The translations under genes were made by a program, and so were the position numbers. 64,000 nucleotides of DNA from Negativicutes bacterium (GTDB taxonomy: Bacteria; Bacillota_C; Negativicutes; Sporomusales_B; JARLHX01), in contig JARLHY010000011.1 in assembly GCA_031292015.1 (NCBI GenBank), positions 1 to 64,000 of the forward strand. Reading direction: 5' to 3'. Shown here in pieces: positions 8,756 through 16,369 of this stretch (its first letter is position 1; each line of letters begins with the position of its first letter). The notes beneath the pieces are model-generated. The model did not search any database and was not told where the DNA came from. It was given only the letters and a program-made list of their open reading frames with translations.

Positions 8756-8826
8756 CACGTATTAGCTGCAAAGGATGGCATGAAAAGTACACCGAAGCCG
8801 TTTTTCAGGCAAGCAGAGCCAGTGGT

Positions 8827-8937
8827 TTAGTGCTCGGCAAACAGACTTTGCTCAAGCTCCCGGATTCTGAGTTCTTCCAACAGGAATTCCAGATCGGTCT
8901 GACTGGTCTTGGCCGGACTTTGTGTTGACGTATACAT
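8827..8937 (-). CDS. 36-aa small protein, unknown function
   Basis: A short frame encoding a 36-residue acidic amphipathic peptide: a Ser/Thr/Gln-rich start, then a helix-like stretch (DLEFLLEELRIRELEQSLF) and end FAEH. Support comes from signals: a GGAGGATGG site ahead of ATG, an extended -10 promoter (TGCTATAAT) 39 bp upstream, and a hairpin with T tract downstream. It has no membrane segment, cysteines or signal peptide. I do not recognise it. It lies alone between the exporter operon and the GntR gene. Confidence 0.55.
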   Translation of the reverse strand: MYTSTQSPAKTSQTDLEFLLEELRIRELEQSLFAEH

Positions 8938-8975
8938 TAATACCATCCTCCATAAATACACTTGATAATGGGTAC

Positions 8976-8984
8976 ATTATAGCA
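8976..8984 (-). promoter_or_regulatory. Extended -10 promoter of the 36-aa gene
   Basis: Read on the minus strand this is TGC-TATAAT, a perfect -10 with the TGn extension. No good -35 hexamer is seen at 16-18 bp, which extended -10 promoters often lack. Confidence 0.5.
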
Positions 8985-9136
8985 TCATTTGTAAAGGTAC
9001 GCTAGTAGTTTTGCGAAGAAATTCTTGTTTTTTTTTGTATTTGTAACCCCTGTATTTCGGAGCCGAACACCAGGCCTGACAACGTCCGCACCGGCAAAAA
9101 CATTGGGCTGTCGGGCAATTTGTTTGGCTGGCAGGC

Positions 9137-9165
9137 TTGTACTAAGAAACAATATGTATTAAAAT
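9137..9165 (+). promoter_or_regulatory. Sigma-A promoter of the GntR/FCD gene
   Basis: -35 TTGTAC (9137-9142), an exact 17-bp spacer and -10 TAAAAT (9160-9165), about 37 bp ahead of the GTG start at 9202. Confidence 0.55.
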
Positions 9166-9201
9166 AAACATGGTCGACTGACTTGACAAGGGGGAAATAC
9201 C

Positions 9202-9870
9202 GTGTCGAAGGATTCCGAGTTTTCCGCAACAAGCGATGCGTCTTTACGCAACAAAGTTTTTAAATATATCAAGTCCCAGATCATCAGCGGGATTTATGGT
9301 CCGGGCGAAACACTGCTGGAATCCCGGCTGTCGGAAGAACTGGGGGTCAGCCGCACCCCGATTCGCGAAGCCATCCGGCTGCTGGAGCTGGAGGGGTTGG
9401 TGGAAGTCACCGCCAAAAAAGGGGCAGCGGTTCTCGGCATCTCGGCGAAGGATGTGCAGGATATTTACGCCATCCGCCAATTGGTGGAAGGCCTGGCGGC
9501 ACGCTGGGCGACCGAACGGCTCACCAGCATCGAAATCCGTGAACTGCAGAAAATTTTTGATCTGATGGAGTTTTACGGAAACAAACAGGATGTCGAGGAG
9601 GTAGCCGAGCTTGACAACCGGTTCCACCAGATTATCTATGAAGCGTCAGGCAGCAAAATCCTCAAACTTACCTTGGGCAATCTTCACCAGTACGTCCAGA
9701 TGGCCCGCCTGGAGTCGCTGAAGGTTCATGACCGCCTGCCGCACACCATCGAAGAACATCGTGCCGTGCTGGAAGCCTTTTTGGCGAAAAACCCGGACGC
9801 GGCTGAAAAAGCGCTGGCCTATCATGCCAAAATGGCCTATATTAATATAGCCGACCACCCTGTTGTCTAA
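9202..9870 (+). CDS. GntR-family (FadR/FCD) transcriptional regulator
   Basis: A 222-aa regulator. The N-terminal winged helix-turn-helix (about 14-75) shows the GntR signature LSEELGVSRTPIREAIR. The C-terminal all-helical FCD ligand domain has the usual metal-ligand pattern (D-x3-H in ELDNRFHQ, and EEHRAV and YHAKMA histidines). It starts with GTG after AAGGGGGAAA. FCD regulators usually sense carboxylic acids or sugars acids. The convergent neighbour is ridA; a target operon is not evident. Confidence 0.88.
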   Translation: MSKDSEFSATSDASLRNKVFKYIKSQIISGIYGPGETLLESRLSEELGVSRTPIREAIRLLELEGLVEVTAKKGAAVLGISAKDVQDIYAIRQLVEGLAARWATERLTSIEIRELQKIFDLMEFYGNKQDVEEVAELDNRFHQIIYEASGSKILKLTLGNLHQYVQMARLESLKVHDRLPHTIEEHRAVLEAFLAKNPDAAEKALAYHAKMAYINIADHPVV

Positions 9871-9882
9871 AAAACAAATAAA

Positions 9883-9918
9883 AAACTGCCGGAAGATTTC
9901 TCTTCCGGCAGTTTTTTT
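9883..9918. terminator. Bidirectional terminator between gntR and ridA
   Basis: AACTGCCGGAAGA pairs with TCTTCCGGCAGTT around a TTTC loop, with A and T tracts on the two sides. It serves both convergent genes and touches the ridA stop codon. Confidence 0.85.
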
Positions 9919-10309
9919 ATTTGGCGGCGGCAGGGTAAACAGCGATGACCTCGATCTCCACCCCGACATCCCGCGGCAGGCGAGCCACTTCGACACAGGC
10001 TCTCGCCGGCGGCTCTGCCGGAAAGTACTGGCCGTAGATCTTGTTTACTTCGGCGAAATCATCCATATCAGCCAGAAATACCGTGGCTTTGACTACGTCG
10101 GCAAGCGTCAGCCGCTCCTTATCCAGGATGGCCTTCAGGTTGGCGAACACCTGCATGGTCTGCATGCCGGCCCCGCCGTAGACGATCTGCCCGGTGACCG
10201 GATCGAGGGGAATCTGGCCGGAGACAAATAAGAAACCGTTGGCTCTGACAGCCTGGGAATAAGGGCCGATAGCTTGCGGTGCGTTGTCGGTGGCAATCAC
10301 TGCTTTCAC
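9917..10309 (-). CDS. ridA: RidA family enamine/imine deaminase
   Basis: A 130-aa member of the YjgF/YER057c/UK114 family. It hydrolyses reactive 2-aminoacrylate and other enamines released by PLP enzymes, limiting damage; it acts as a cytoplasmic trimer. Landmarks are IGPYSQAV (residues 14-21), FVSGQIPLDP, the conserved Arg in PPARACVEV, and VEIEVIA at the C-terminus. The start has an AAGGAGGG site. It is a single-gene unit convergent with the GntR gene. Confidence 0.92.
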   Translation of the reverse strand: MKAVIATDNAPQAIGPYSQAVRANGFLFVSGQIPLDPVTGQIVYGGAGMQTMQVFANLKAILDKERLTLADVVKATVFLADMDDFAEVNKIYGQYFPAEPPARACVEVARLPRDVGVEIEVIAVYPAAAK

Positions 10310-10389
10310 AACTAAACCCTCCTTAGTATTTGAATTGTTTTCGCAAAACCGTTACCTTGATGCGGCGCAAGCACACTAACCGACGCTGG

Positions 10390-10929
10390 TCATTGTTTCA
10401 GGCTGAAAATGCGAATATCCAGGCTGCCGTCCGTAGTGCCTTGCGCGGCAGGCAGCGCCACCCGACTGACCAGACTGAACCGGGGCCCTTCCTCAAGCAG
10501 CTTCAAGAACCGCAGCATCTGAACCAAGCTGCCCCGGACTGACACCGCCAATCGGATCTCCTGATAATCGCCCCGGTCGACGAAGCCAACGGGCCGGACC
10601 TGCACCAACGAGACGCCGCTTTGTTTCGCTGCCGCTTCGAGCTGGGCGGAGTAGCTTTCCAGACTTGGCGCATCTGGCAGCATTTTGCCCAGAAACAGCC
10701 TTTTTTTGTCAAGCTCATCCAGATAGGCCTCAACATCCGGGTGCTTCAGGGTAAAGACCTCGACGATCCGCACGGCCTGCAGCTCCCGCCGGGCCTCGGC
10801 CCGCACCTGCGCCAGCCGCTCGCGCTGAGGCGCAAAAAGCAGCACGGTCATGCCCCAAAGCGTCAGCAGCACGACAGCCGTCGTCAGAATCAGCCTGTGT
10901 TTGGCCTCCAGCTTGCCTGACACCATCAC
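10390..10929 (-). CDS. pilO: Type IV pilus inner-membrane protein PilO-like
   Basis: A 179-aa bitopic protein: a short cytoplasmic N-terminus, one TM (about 14-33), a coiled-coil region (REAR..QAV) and a periplasmic ferredoxin-like domain, as in PilO. PilO dimerises with PilN to form the alignment subcomplex of the type IV pilus. It starts with GTG or ATG after GAGAGG, 3 bp past the pilN stop. The order pilD-pilN-pilO on the minus strand lacks pilB, pilC, pilM and pilins, so the locus seems incomplete. Confidence 0.7.
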   Translation of the reverse strand: MMVSGKLEAKHRLILTTAVVLLTLWGMTVLLFAPQRERLAQVRAEARRELQAVRIVEVFTLKHPDVEAYLDELDKKRLFLGKMLPDAPSLESYSAQLEAAAKQSGVSLVQVRPVGFVDRGDYQEIRLAVSVRGSLVQMLRFLKLLEEGPRFSLVSRVALPAAQGTTDGSLDIRIFSLKQ

Positions 10930-10932
10930 GGC

Positions 10933-11517
10933 TTACCTCTCCCTGACTTTGGCTGCGACCTGGAACCGGCCCGCCGACGGCGTCCCAGCCTGCTCGGCTT
11001 TGACCAGCACTGGCCCGGCCAATATAACGTCCTGTTCCAGCCGCTCGATAAACAACGTCAGATCGGAACTGTCCGGGGCCGTGCCGCCGATCTTCAGCAA
11101 CCCGCCGTCAGCCTCAAGGTCGGTCAGCCGTAGCTGAGGGGGAGCCTTGACGGTCAATCCGGTCAGCACGGCGTAAAAAGACAGCCTGTCCTTGGTCAGA
11201 GCGGTAAGGACGGTTTCTTTTCTGTCGATGATCGCCGTTTTTGCTTCAGCCATAAGCATCTTCTCCCGCATGGGCCGCAGCAGTTCGCTGCGGCCGCGGG
11301 CCTCGTCCAGCTGCCGTTTTGCGGCGCGGTACTCGGCTTCGTTGAAGCCGTAGACGCTGCCGCAGACGATGGCCCCCAGCACGGCCACAGCCAGAACAAT
11401 CCGCCCGGTCCGCCACCTGACGGCCTTCGGTCCGGTCAACACCGGTGCGCTGTCAAGGCCGATGCCCACAGTCCGGTCGGTGCACCGGCTAAAAAATGAG
11501 TGCAGTTTTCTCCACAT
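10933..11517 (-). CDS. pilN: PilN-like protein with PilM-like N-terminus
   Basis: Residues from about 35 fit PilN: one TM (IVLAVAVLGAIVCGSVYGF), a coiled coil (AAKRQLDEARGRSELLRP) and a periplasmic domain. The first 25 or so residues (LHSFFSRCTDRTVGIGLDSA) look instead like the start of PilM, which begins with a short basic segment and the actin-fold phosphate loop VGIDIG. This suggests an in-frame pilM deletion fused to pilN; that is inference. The chosen ATG (11517) has GGAGAG at a normal distance; the ATG two codons earlier is too close to it. Confidence 0.65.
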   Translation of the reverse strand: MWRKLHSFFSRCTDRTVGIGLDSAPVLTGPKAVRWRTGRIVLAVAVLGAIVCGSVYGFNEAEYRAAKRQLDEARGRSELLRPMREKMLMAEAKTAIIDRKETVLTALTKDRLSFYAVLTGLTVKAPPQLRLTDLEADGGLLKIGGTAPDSSDLTLFIERLEQDVILAGPVLVKAEQAGTPSAGRFQVAAKVRER

Positions 11518-11564
11518 GTCCATCTCTCCGGATCATGAGTTTGAGGCTGACTCTTATTACTTCC

Positions 11565-12365
11565 CTAAACATAATGACCAAGATACCAGCTAATGATTTG
11601 ATGGCCGTAAAGCTGACTGATCAGCGCCCCGAAGGCGATGAAGGGGCCGAAGGGAATAAAATCCTTGCGGCCTTTAAGCCCCAGGGCCAGGACAACAATT
11701 CCACCCAGGCCCCCGGCGATAAACGCCAGAAACAACACCAGCAGGGTCAGTTTCCAGCCGAACCAGAGCCCCAGAGCTGCGGTAAATTTGATATCACCGC
11801 CGCCCATGCCGCCCCGGCTGACGATAGCGACAAGCAGCATAAGGCCCCCGCCGACCAGCGCCGCGACCGCCATATCCTGCCACGCCGCCCAGCCGGCGGC
11901 AGAGGCCTCCGGCCAGCCCAGATAGCCGGCCCACCGGCCGGAGCTGCCCAGCAGCAGGTTTACCACCAGACCGGTGCCGGCAAACCATAGCAGCACTTTG
12001 TCCAGAATCAGTTGGTGGTCGATATCGATAACGGTGATGACAACAAGAAAGGCTGCAAGCAGCCAGGCTTTTCCCAGTTCGGGTCCCGCCCCTGCAGCCG
12101 CGAAGCACCAGTAAAAAAGAAGGCCTGTAAGAATTTCCACCACCGGATACCGGCCGGAAACAGCGCTGCCGCAATACCGGCAACGGCCGCGCAGCGCCAG
12201 ATAACCCAGCACCGGCACCAAATCCCACCCGGTCGGGCGGGTGCCGCAAGAGTCGCAGCGCGACGGCGGCTTGAACACCGATTCGCTGCGGGGCAGACAG
12301 ACGATGCAGACGCTGAGAAAACTGCCGACAACCAGGCCGAGAACAACCACCAGGAGCTCAGGCAT
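11565..12365 (-). CDS. pilD: Prepilin peptidase / N-methyltransferase
   Basis: A 266-aa polytopic aspartic protease that cleaves type IV prepilin leaders and methylates the new N-terminal residue. The cytoplasmic zinc-binding domain has two CxxC pairs (Cys37/40 and Cys62/65). The catalytic aspartates are in VIDIDHQLI (residues 113-120) and GGGDIK (near residue 190). About seven TM segments follow the usual layout. It is first in the short pil run on the minus strand and probably also serves pilins encoded elsewhere. Confidence 0.92.
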   Translation of the reverse strand: MPELLVVVLGLVVGSFLSVCIVCLPRSESVFKPPSRCDSCGTRPTGWDLVPVLGYLALRGRCRYCGSAVSGRYPVVEILTGLLFYWCFAAAGAGPELGKAWLLAAFLVVITVIDIDHQLILDKVLLWFAGTGLVVNLLLGSSGRWAGYLGWPEASAAGWAAWQDMAVAALVGGGLMLLVAIVSRGGMGGGDIKFTAALGLWFGWKLTLLVLFLAFIAGGLGGIVVLALGLKGRKDFIPFGPFIAFGALISQLYGHQIISWYLGHYV

Positions 12366-12473
12366 ACCAACAACTCCAGCGCTCAGATTGACGGGCCGGG
12401 CCGATGATCGCCTGCCCCGCTCTGGTTATCATTATACCATTTCCCTGCGCTTTGTTGCCACCGCTCCCTTTAT

Positions 12474-13595
12474 TCAGCCAATCCAATACCAGTTTACGAA
12501 CAGGGCGGTGCAGAGCAGCATCAAGATTGCACTGACAGCGATATAACAGCGATAGCTGCCCCGGGGAAGTTGAGCAACAAATAGATAGAACGGAAAAATG
12601 ACCAGGACAAACCGCGACATACTGTACAGCGGGAAGGCCGGGGTCGAAGAAAACAAGGGGATCAGCAGCCACAGCCAGCCCAGGATCAGATAAGATTCCT
12701 GAATAACAAGCCTGGTACTCAAGGTTAAGGTGAGAAGTCCGGCCAAAAACGCCGGTACGGTGACCGAATCCAGTATTGTTCCCGGCACAACGGTCCAGTC
12801 GGGACTGAAGATGAGCCTGATATTCCCGGCAATATTGTTCCAGGGCCATCCGAATTCCCTGCCCCAAAGACGCTGAGAATGGACAAAGGCGATAGGATCG
12901 CCGGTCAGCGAATAATTATAGGCCATGTAAGCGAATAGGGCCAATGGCGCCAGCAGCAGAAAAGCCGCCCCCGGCAGGGCTTTTCGGGGACGGCGACCAT
13001 ACATGTATTCATAGAGCAGCGGGAAAATCAAGCACAGCCCCAAATTCCGGGTCAGCGTCGCTGCAGCGGCAAACATTCCGGCCCACCACCACCTGCCGGT
13101 CCGGGCAAAGTAGATGCTTGCCAGAGAACACACTATAAACAGGGCCTCTGTGTAGATGCTGTTCAGAAAAAACGCGGTGGGCAACACCGCATAAGCCAAC
13201 AGAGCCCGCCGGCTGACGGACTCAGGGTAATCCAGCCGGCACAGGCGGTATAGCAGTGAAAAACTGATAAACGAGCACAGGTTGCAGACGGCAAAGCCGG
13301 CCACCGCCGTATTGAGTCCCAGGTATGACACGGCGCGGATCAGGGCCGGCAACCCCGGAAAAAAAACAATGGTCTGCTGGGTATAGCCGTGTTCGGCGAT
13401 ATAGGTATACCACTGAGCGTCCCATCTGATAAAGTTTTCGATCAGCGGCGGAGCGGCCGGCAAATCGGGATTAACAAACCCCAAAGTCTCATGCTGGGGC
13501 AGAAACTGAGCCAGCACCAGCGCAACCCCGACAACGGCGCAGTGAAGAAAAAAGGCCAGCCACACTGCCCGGGAAGGGAGCAGGCGGCTCATCAT
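12474..13595 (-). CDS. PIG-V-like integral membrane mannosyltransferase
   Basis: A 373-aa multi-span membrane protein with about ten hydrophobic segments. An early extracytoplasmic loop carries RWDAQWYTYIAEHGY, and FFPGLPALIR follows; these match the GT-C type PIG-V/mannosyltransferase family, which uses polyprenyl-phosphate mannose as donor outside the membrane. Its ATG overlaps the stop of the GT2-GtrA gene (ATGA), so the two are translationally coupled. Likely role: transfer of lipid-linked mannose to a cell-surface acceptor; the acceptor is unknown. Confidence 0.72.
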   Translation of the reverse strand: MMSRLLPSRAVWLAFFLHCAVVGVALVLAQFLPQHETLGFVNPDLPAAPPLIENFIRWDAQWYTYIAEHGYTQQTIVFFPGLPALIRAVSYLGLNTAVAGFAVCNLCSFISFSLLYRLCRLDYPESVSRRALLAYAVLPTAFFLNSIYTEALFIVCSLASIYFARTGRWWWAGMFAAAATLTRNLGLCLIFPLLYEYMYGRRPRKALPGAAFLLLAPLALFAYMAYNYSLTGDPIAFVHSQRLWGREFGWPWNNIAGNIRLIFSPDWTVVPGTILDSVTVPAFLAGLLTLTLSTRLVIQESYLILGWLWLLIPLFSSTPAFPLYSMSRFVLVIFPFYLFVAQLPRGSYRCYIAVSAILMLLCTALFVNWYWIG

Positions 13596-14779
13596 TTCGT
13601 ACCTCTTTTTTCATCCAGCACCTTGCCGACCAGATCAGCCTCTTCTGTCCAAGCCACCTTGCCGACGTATTCCTGGGTCACCACCGGTTTGATGCGGGCG
13701 GCTGCTCCCGACCACGTCCACTTGTCATTCATGGTGAAGTTCCAGTAAGTTGCGGCGATGATACCGGTCAACTGGCCAAAATAGACACTCAGGCCGAGAC
13801 CGAGAAAGGCGCGGACAAAAAACGCCGTCAGGGCGATGCCAAAGCCCGAAACCAACCCGAACTTGACGAACTGAGCCGTCCTTGGTCTTATTCCGGCTTG
13901 CTGCCGGGTCTTCCAGGTAACACCCTCATTCCAGAGAAAGTTATGAATCATCGCCACCAGCGAGGCTACGACCGAGGCGGCAACTTTAGCCTCCGGGAAC
14001 AGCTTGAGCGCCACCGTCAGCGCCAGCATGTTCACCACGACCCCAAGGGCGCCCACAAGACAAAACGAATAAAACCGCCGGTCCTCGGAACTGCCAGCGA
14101 CAAGCTTGGCCAGGTGCCGCAGGTAGTTCCACTGCTCGCGGATACTCATCTTGGAAGCCCCCCGGTCGCGGGCCGCGAAGGAATAGGGGATTTCGTGAAC
14201 CGTCCGGTAGTCTCCCCGGACCAGCACTTCCAGCAAGATCTTCCAGCCGATGGGATCAAGCTCGGCCTGCCTGATAACGTCGCAGCGCAGGCCGAAGTAG
14301 CCGCCGGTGCAATCGCTGATTTCCCGAATTTTACTGACCGATAATTGTCCGATGGTGCGGGCGACCCAGGAAACGACTTTGCGCCACAAATTCAGACCGC
14401 CATCCGAACCGCCGGCCACGAACCGGCTCGGGATGACGACATCCGCTTCCGACAACCGTTTCACAATAAGCGGAATCAGAGCCGGCGGATGTTGCAGGTC
14501 ACAGTCCATGACGATGATTTGCTTGCCCCGGGACTGGCGAAAGCCGGTGACAACCGCGGTGGCCAGCCCTTTTTCGCCGCTGCGGTGAATGTATTTCACC
14601 TCGCCGTACTGCCGGGAAAGCTCGTCCAGCACCTGCGGCGTGTCATCTGAGCTGTCATCGACAAATACAATCTCATAACGGCAGTCCTGCGATGCCAGAA
14701 CCTGCCGGATTTCATCCGCGATCAGCCGGACATTCTCCCGTTCGTTATAGCTTGGTATCACTATACTGAGGTCTATCAA
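13592..14779 (-). CDS. Polyprenol-phosphate mannosyltransferase with GtrA domain
   Basis: The N-terminal GT2 domain (about 1-230) resembles dolichyl-phosphate mannose synthase: DLSIVIPSYNERENV, VDDSSDDTP, DCDLQHPP (metal-binding DxD region) and an arginine-rich stretch before the membrane part. The C-terminal 150 residues are a four-TM GtrA-like domain (LVGALGVVVNMLAL). It probably makes polyprenyl-phosphate-mannose or -glucose for the downstream membrane transferase. I start at TTG 14779, preceded by GGAAGGA at 9 nt; an open frame continues to 14824. Confidence 0.82.
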   Translation of the reverse strand: MIDLSIVIPSYNERENVRLIADEIRQVLASQDCRYEIVFVDDSSDDTPQVLDELSRQYGEVKYIHRSGEKGLATAVVTGFRQSRGKQIIVMDCDLQHPPALIPLIVKRLSEADVVIPSRFVAGGSDGGLNLWRKVVSWVARTIGQLSVSKIREISDCTGGYFGLRCDVIRQAELDPIGWKILLEVLVRGDYRTVHEIPYSFAARDRGASKMSIREQWNYLRHLAKLVAGSSEDRRFYSFCLVGALGVVVNMLALTVALKLFPEAKVAASVVASLVAMIHNFLWNEGVTWKTRQQAGIRPRTAQFVKFGLVSGFGIALTAFFVRAFLGLGLSVYFGQLTGIIAATYWNFTMNDKWTWSGAAARIKPVVTQEYVGKVAWTEEADLVGKVLDEKRGTK

Positions 14780-14960
14780 AAAACATCGTCCTTCCAGCGG
14801 CAGCATCATATAAAAGACCGCCAACGGCGGCCGGTTCCATTGAAAATAAAAGCAACTTGTCTAAAACAGCCAGTGCTACCGTTATTTTATCACCGGGTTC
14901 CCGAAATATGTATCTGCTAGTCAATTCTGCCGAAGACGGGGACATTCCTGCTTTCTTGCT

Positions 14961-14989
14961 TTGATAAAGTGCTCGGAATATCATATAAT
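14961..14989 (+). promoter_or_regulatory. Sigma-A promoter ahead of the ASCH-like gene
   Basis: -35 TTGATA (14961-14966), a 17-bp spacer and perfect -10 TATAAT (14984-14989), about 45 bp before the start codon at 15038. Confidence 0.7.
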
Positions 14990-15037
14990 AGGGGTAGCTC
15001 AGCAAAGTTGCCAAAATCCGCCAGAAGGAGAAGGGTT

Positions 15038-15385
15038 ATGTTTGCACTTAATTTCCAGTGGCCAAATCATGAAGAGTTACTGCTTACCAGGAAGAAGAAC
15101 TGTACTGTTCGTTTGGGAGATATCAGGGACGTCTATCCGGAAAACTCCATGGTCTGGATTACTTTCGGACAAAAGTTCAGTCCTAAGAAAAAACTGTATT
15201 TAGCAATTATCGACAAGGTGTATATCAAAAAGTTTTCCGACCTTACCGCCTATGATTTGGGCCATCAGAATCCCGAAATCAAATCGGTGGATGAGCTGAT
15301 CAGCTATTTCGAAACAATTGACAAAAAAACCGTAGGACCTGATGATATTGTGACTGTGATTTATTTCTCAGAAATCAACGAATAG
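15038..15385 (+). CDS. Small protein, possible ASCH/PUA-like domain
   Basis: A 115-aa soluble protein without signal peptide or TM. The order of elements (TVRLGDIRDVYP, then VWITFGQKF, LYLAIIDKVYIKKFSDLT, a helix with SVDELISYFETI, and VTVIYFSEI at the end) resembles ASCH/PUA-like beta-barrels, which often bind RNA. That assignment is tentative. ATG 15038 follows GAAGGAGAAGGG; an upstream frame start is not supported. It has its own promoter, and its stop codon directly abuts an inverted-repeat element. Confidence 0.6.
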   Translation: MFALNFQWPNHEELLLTRKKNCTVRLGDIRDVYPENSMVWITFGQKFSPKKKLYLAIIDKVYIKKFSDLTAYDLGHQNPEIKSVDELISYFETIDKKTVGPDDIVTVIYFSEINE

Positions 15386-15633
15386 GCAAACCGTTGAAAA
15401 AGCCCGATCTGCTTTGCACCCGCAAAGGGCAGGCCGCAGTTCTAAGCGCTAAAGCGCAAGAACTGCGCACTTGCCGTTTCGGAAGCGCTCTAGCCGTACC
15501 AAAAAGTACTGTCGTCGAGCACTTCCGAAACGCCGACCCGCACAATTACCGTAAGACTATCGACAAATGACAATATACGCTGGGAAGACCATTTTAGTCA
15601 AAACGTAAGCCTCAGACTTTTTGAACGGTTTGC
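15386..15633. repeat. 248-bp element with 17-bp terminal inverted repeats
   Basis: The ends are GCAAACCGTTGAAAAAG (15386-15402) and its complement at 15617-15633, matching at 16 of 17 positions. Inside are nested hairpins: one near 15409-15432, GCAGTTCT/AGAACTGC with GCGC/GCGC inside (15436-15466), and CGTTTCGGAAG/CTTCCGAAACG (15475-15485 with 15522-15532). No ORF of note is inside. It looks like a MITE-like or dispersed intergenic repeat, possibly transcribed as a structured RNA after the upstream gene. Copy number cannot be judged from this window. Confidence 0.6.
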
Positions 15634-15661
15634 AGTCTTTCGAGCGATTTACAGGCCGCCA

Positions 15662-15686
15662 GGGCAGCAGGGAAAACCTGCTGCCC
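15662..15686 (+). terminator. Strong hairpin, terminator-like
   Basis: GGGCAGCAGG pairs perfectly with CCTGCTGCCC across a GAAAA loop. The following AATTTGTT is only weakly T-rich, so termination is likely but not certain. Confidence 0.45.
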
Positions 15687-15810
15687 AATTTGTTCATAAA
15701 GCCCAATCACTCTTTTAAGTTTTGGTACTATGAACTATAATTAAAGCATGGCATCAAGCCGGCGGTTGACGTCCGGTTTGGCAGAGCAGCATAAAGGAGG
15801 GGTTTGGTGT

Positions 15811-16224
15811 ATGTTTCCGGTAGGCGAAGTCATTCGGCCAGGCATGTATACCATCACCGGAAAAACGGTGGAAAAATCCGATACCGCCGAAAATTACGGC
15901 GGCGGCTCCCTCGGCAATCTGTTGGCGACCCCGGCGTTTGTGGGACTGATCATCAAAGCTGCGGTTGATACCATCGACCCTCTGCTGCCGGAAGGGCTTG
16001 TGTCGGTGGGACGGACGATGCAGTTTACCCACGATGCGCCCACCCTACTGAGTATGGAGATCAAAGTAAAAGCCGTGGTCAAAGCGGTCAACGGCAATCA
16101 TGTGTTGTTTGACATCAGCGCTTTTGACGAGCGGGGTGAAGTCGGCCACGGTCAGCATGAACGGGCTGTCGTCCGCAGGGACGCTCTTCTCGAGAAGGCC
16201 AACGACCGGCTGATCGGAAAATAA
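15811..16224 (+). CDS. Hotdog-fold thioesterase (FlK-like family)
   Basis: A 137-aa hotdog protein. ATPAFVGLIIKAA, LLPEGLVSVGRTMQFTHDAPTL and the end GHGQHERAVV match the thioesterase group related to fluoroacetyl-CoA thioesterase FlK; in this group Thr, Glu and His form the active site. Whether those exact catalytic residues are all kept is unclear: the loop has a Lys where FlK uses Glu. It likely hydrolyses an acyl-CoA, substrate unknown. ATG 15811 follows AAAGGAGGGG; the longer frame from 15748 lacks that signal. Confidence 0.78.
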   Translation: MFPVGEVIRPGMYTITGKTVEKSDTAENYGGGSLGNLLATPAFVGLIIKAAVDTIDPLLPEGLVSVGRTMQFTHDAPTLLSMEIKVKAVVKAVNGNHVLFDISAFDERGEVGHGQHERAVVRRDALLEKANDRLIGK

Positions 16225-16267
16225 AGCCGCGGTATCCCCGAAAAGTCGGGATGCAGCCAAGAACAGC

Positions 16268-16312
16268 AAAAAAAGGCAGCCTGCAGGAAACTACCTGTTT
16301 GGCTGCCTTTTT
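16268..16312. terminator. Bidirectional terminator
   Basis: AAAAGGCAGCC pairs with GGCTGCCTTTT, with A and T tracts at the two ends. It separates the thioesterase gene from the convergent secreted-protein gene. Confidence 0.8.
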
Positions 16313-16369
16313 GCACAGGCCGTATGTTGGCGGCCTGAAATTGGTTCGGAATATCCGACTGCCGCCCGG

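Noticed and set aside
9002..9232. Minus-strand 76-codon frame before the GntR gene
   Set aside because: It covers a good plus-strand promoter and the GntR start, and its composition is unlike a protein.
14745..15014. Minus-strand 89-codon frame upstream of the GT2-GtrA gene
   Set aside because: It overlaps the start of that gene in another frame and the promoter of the ASCH-like gene; no ribosome site.
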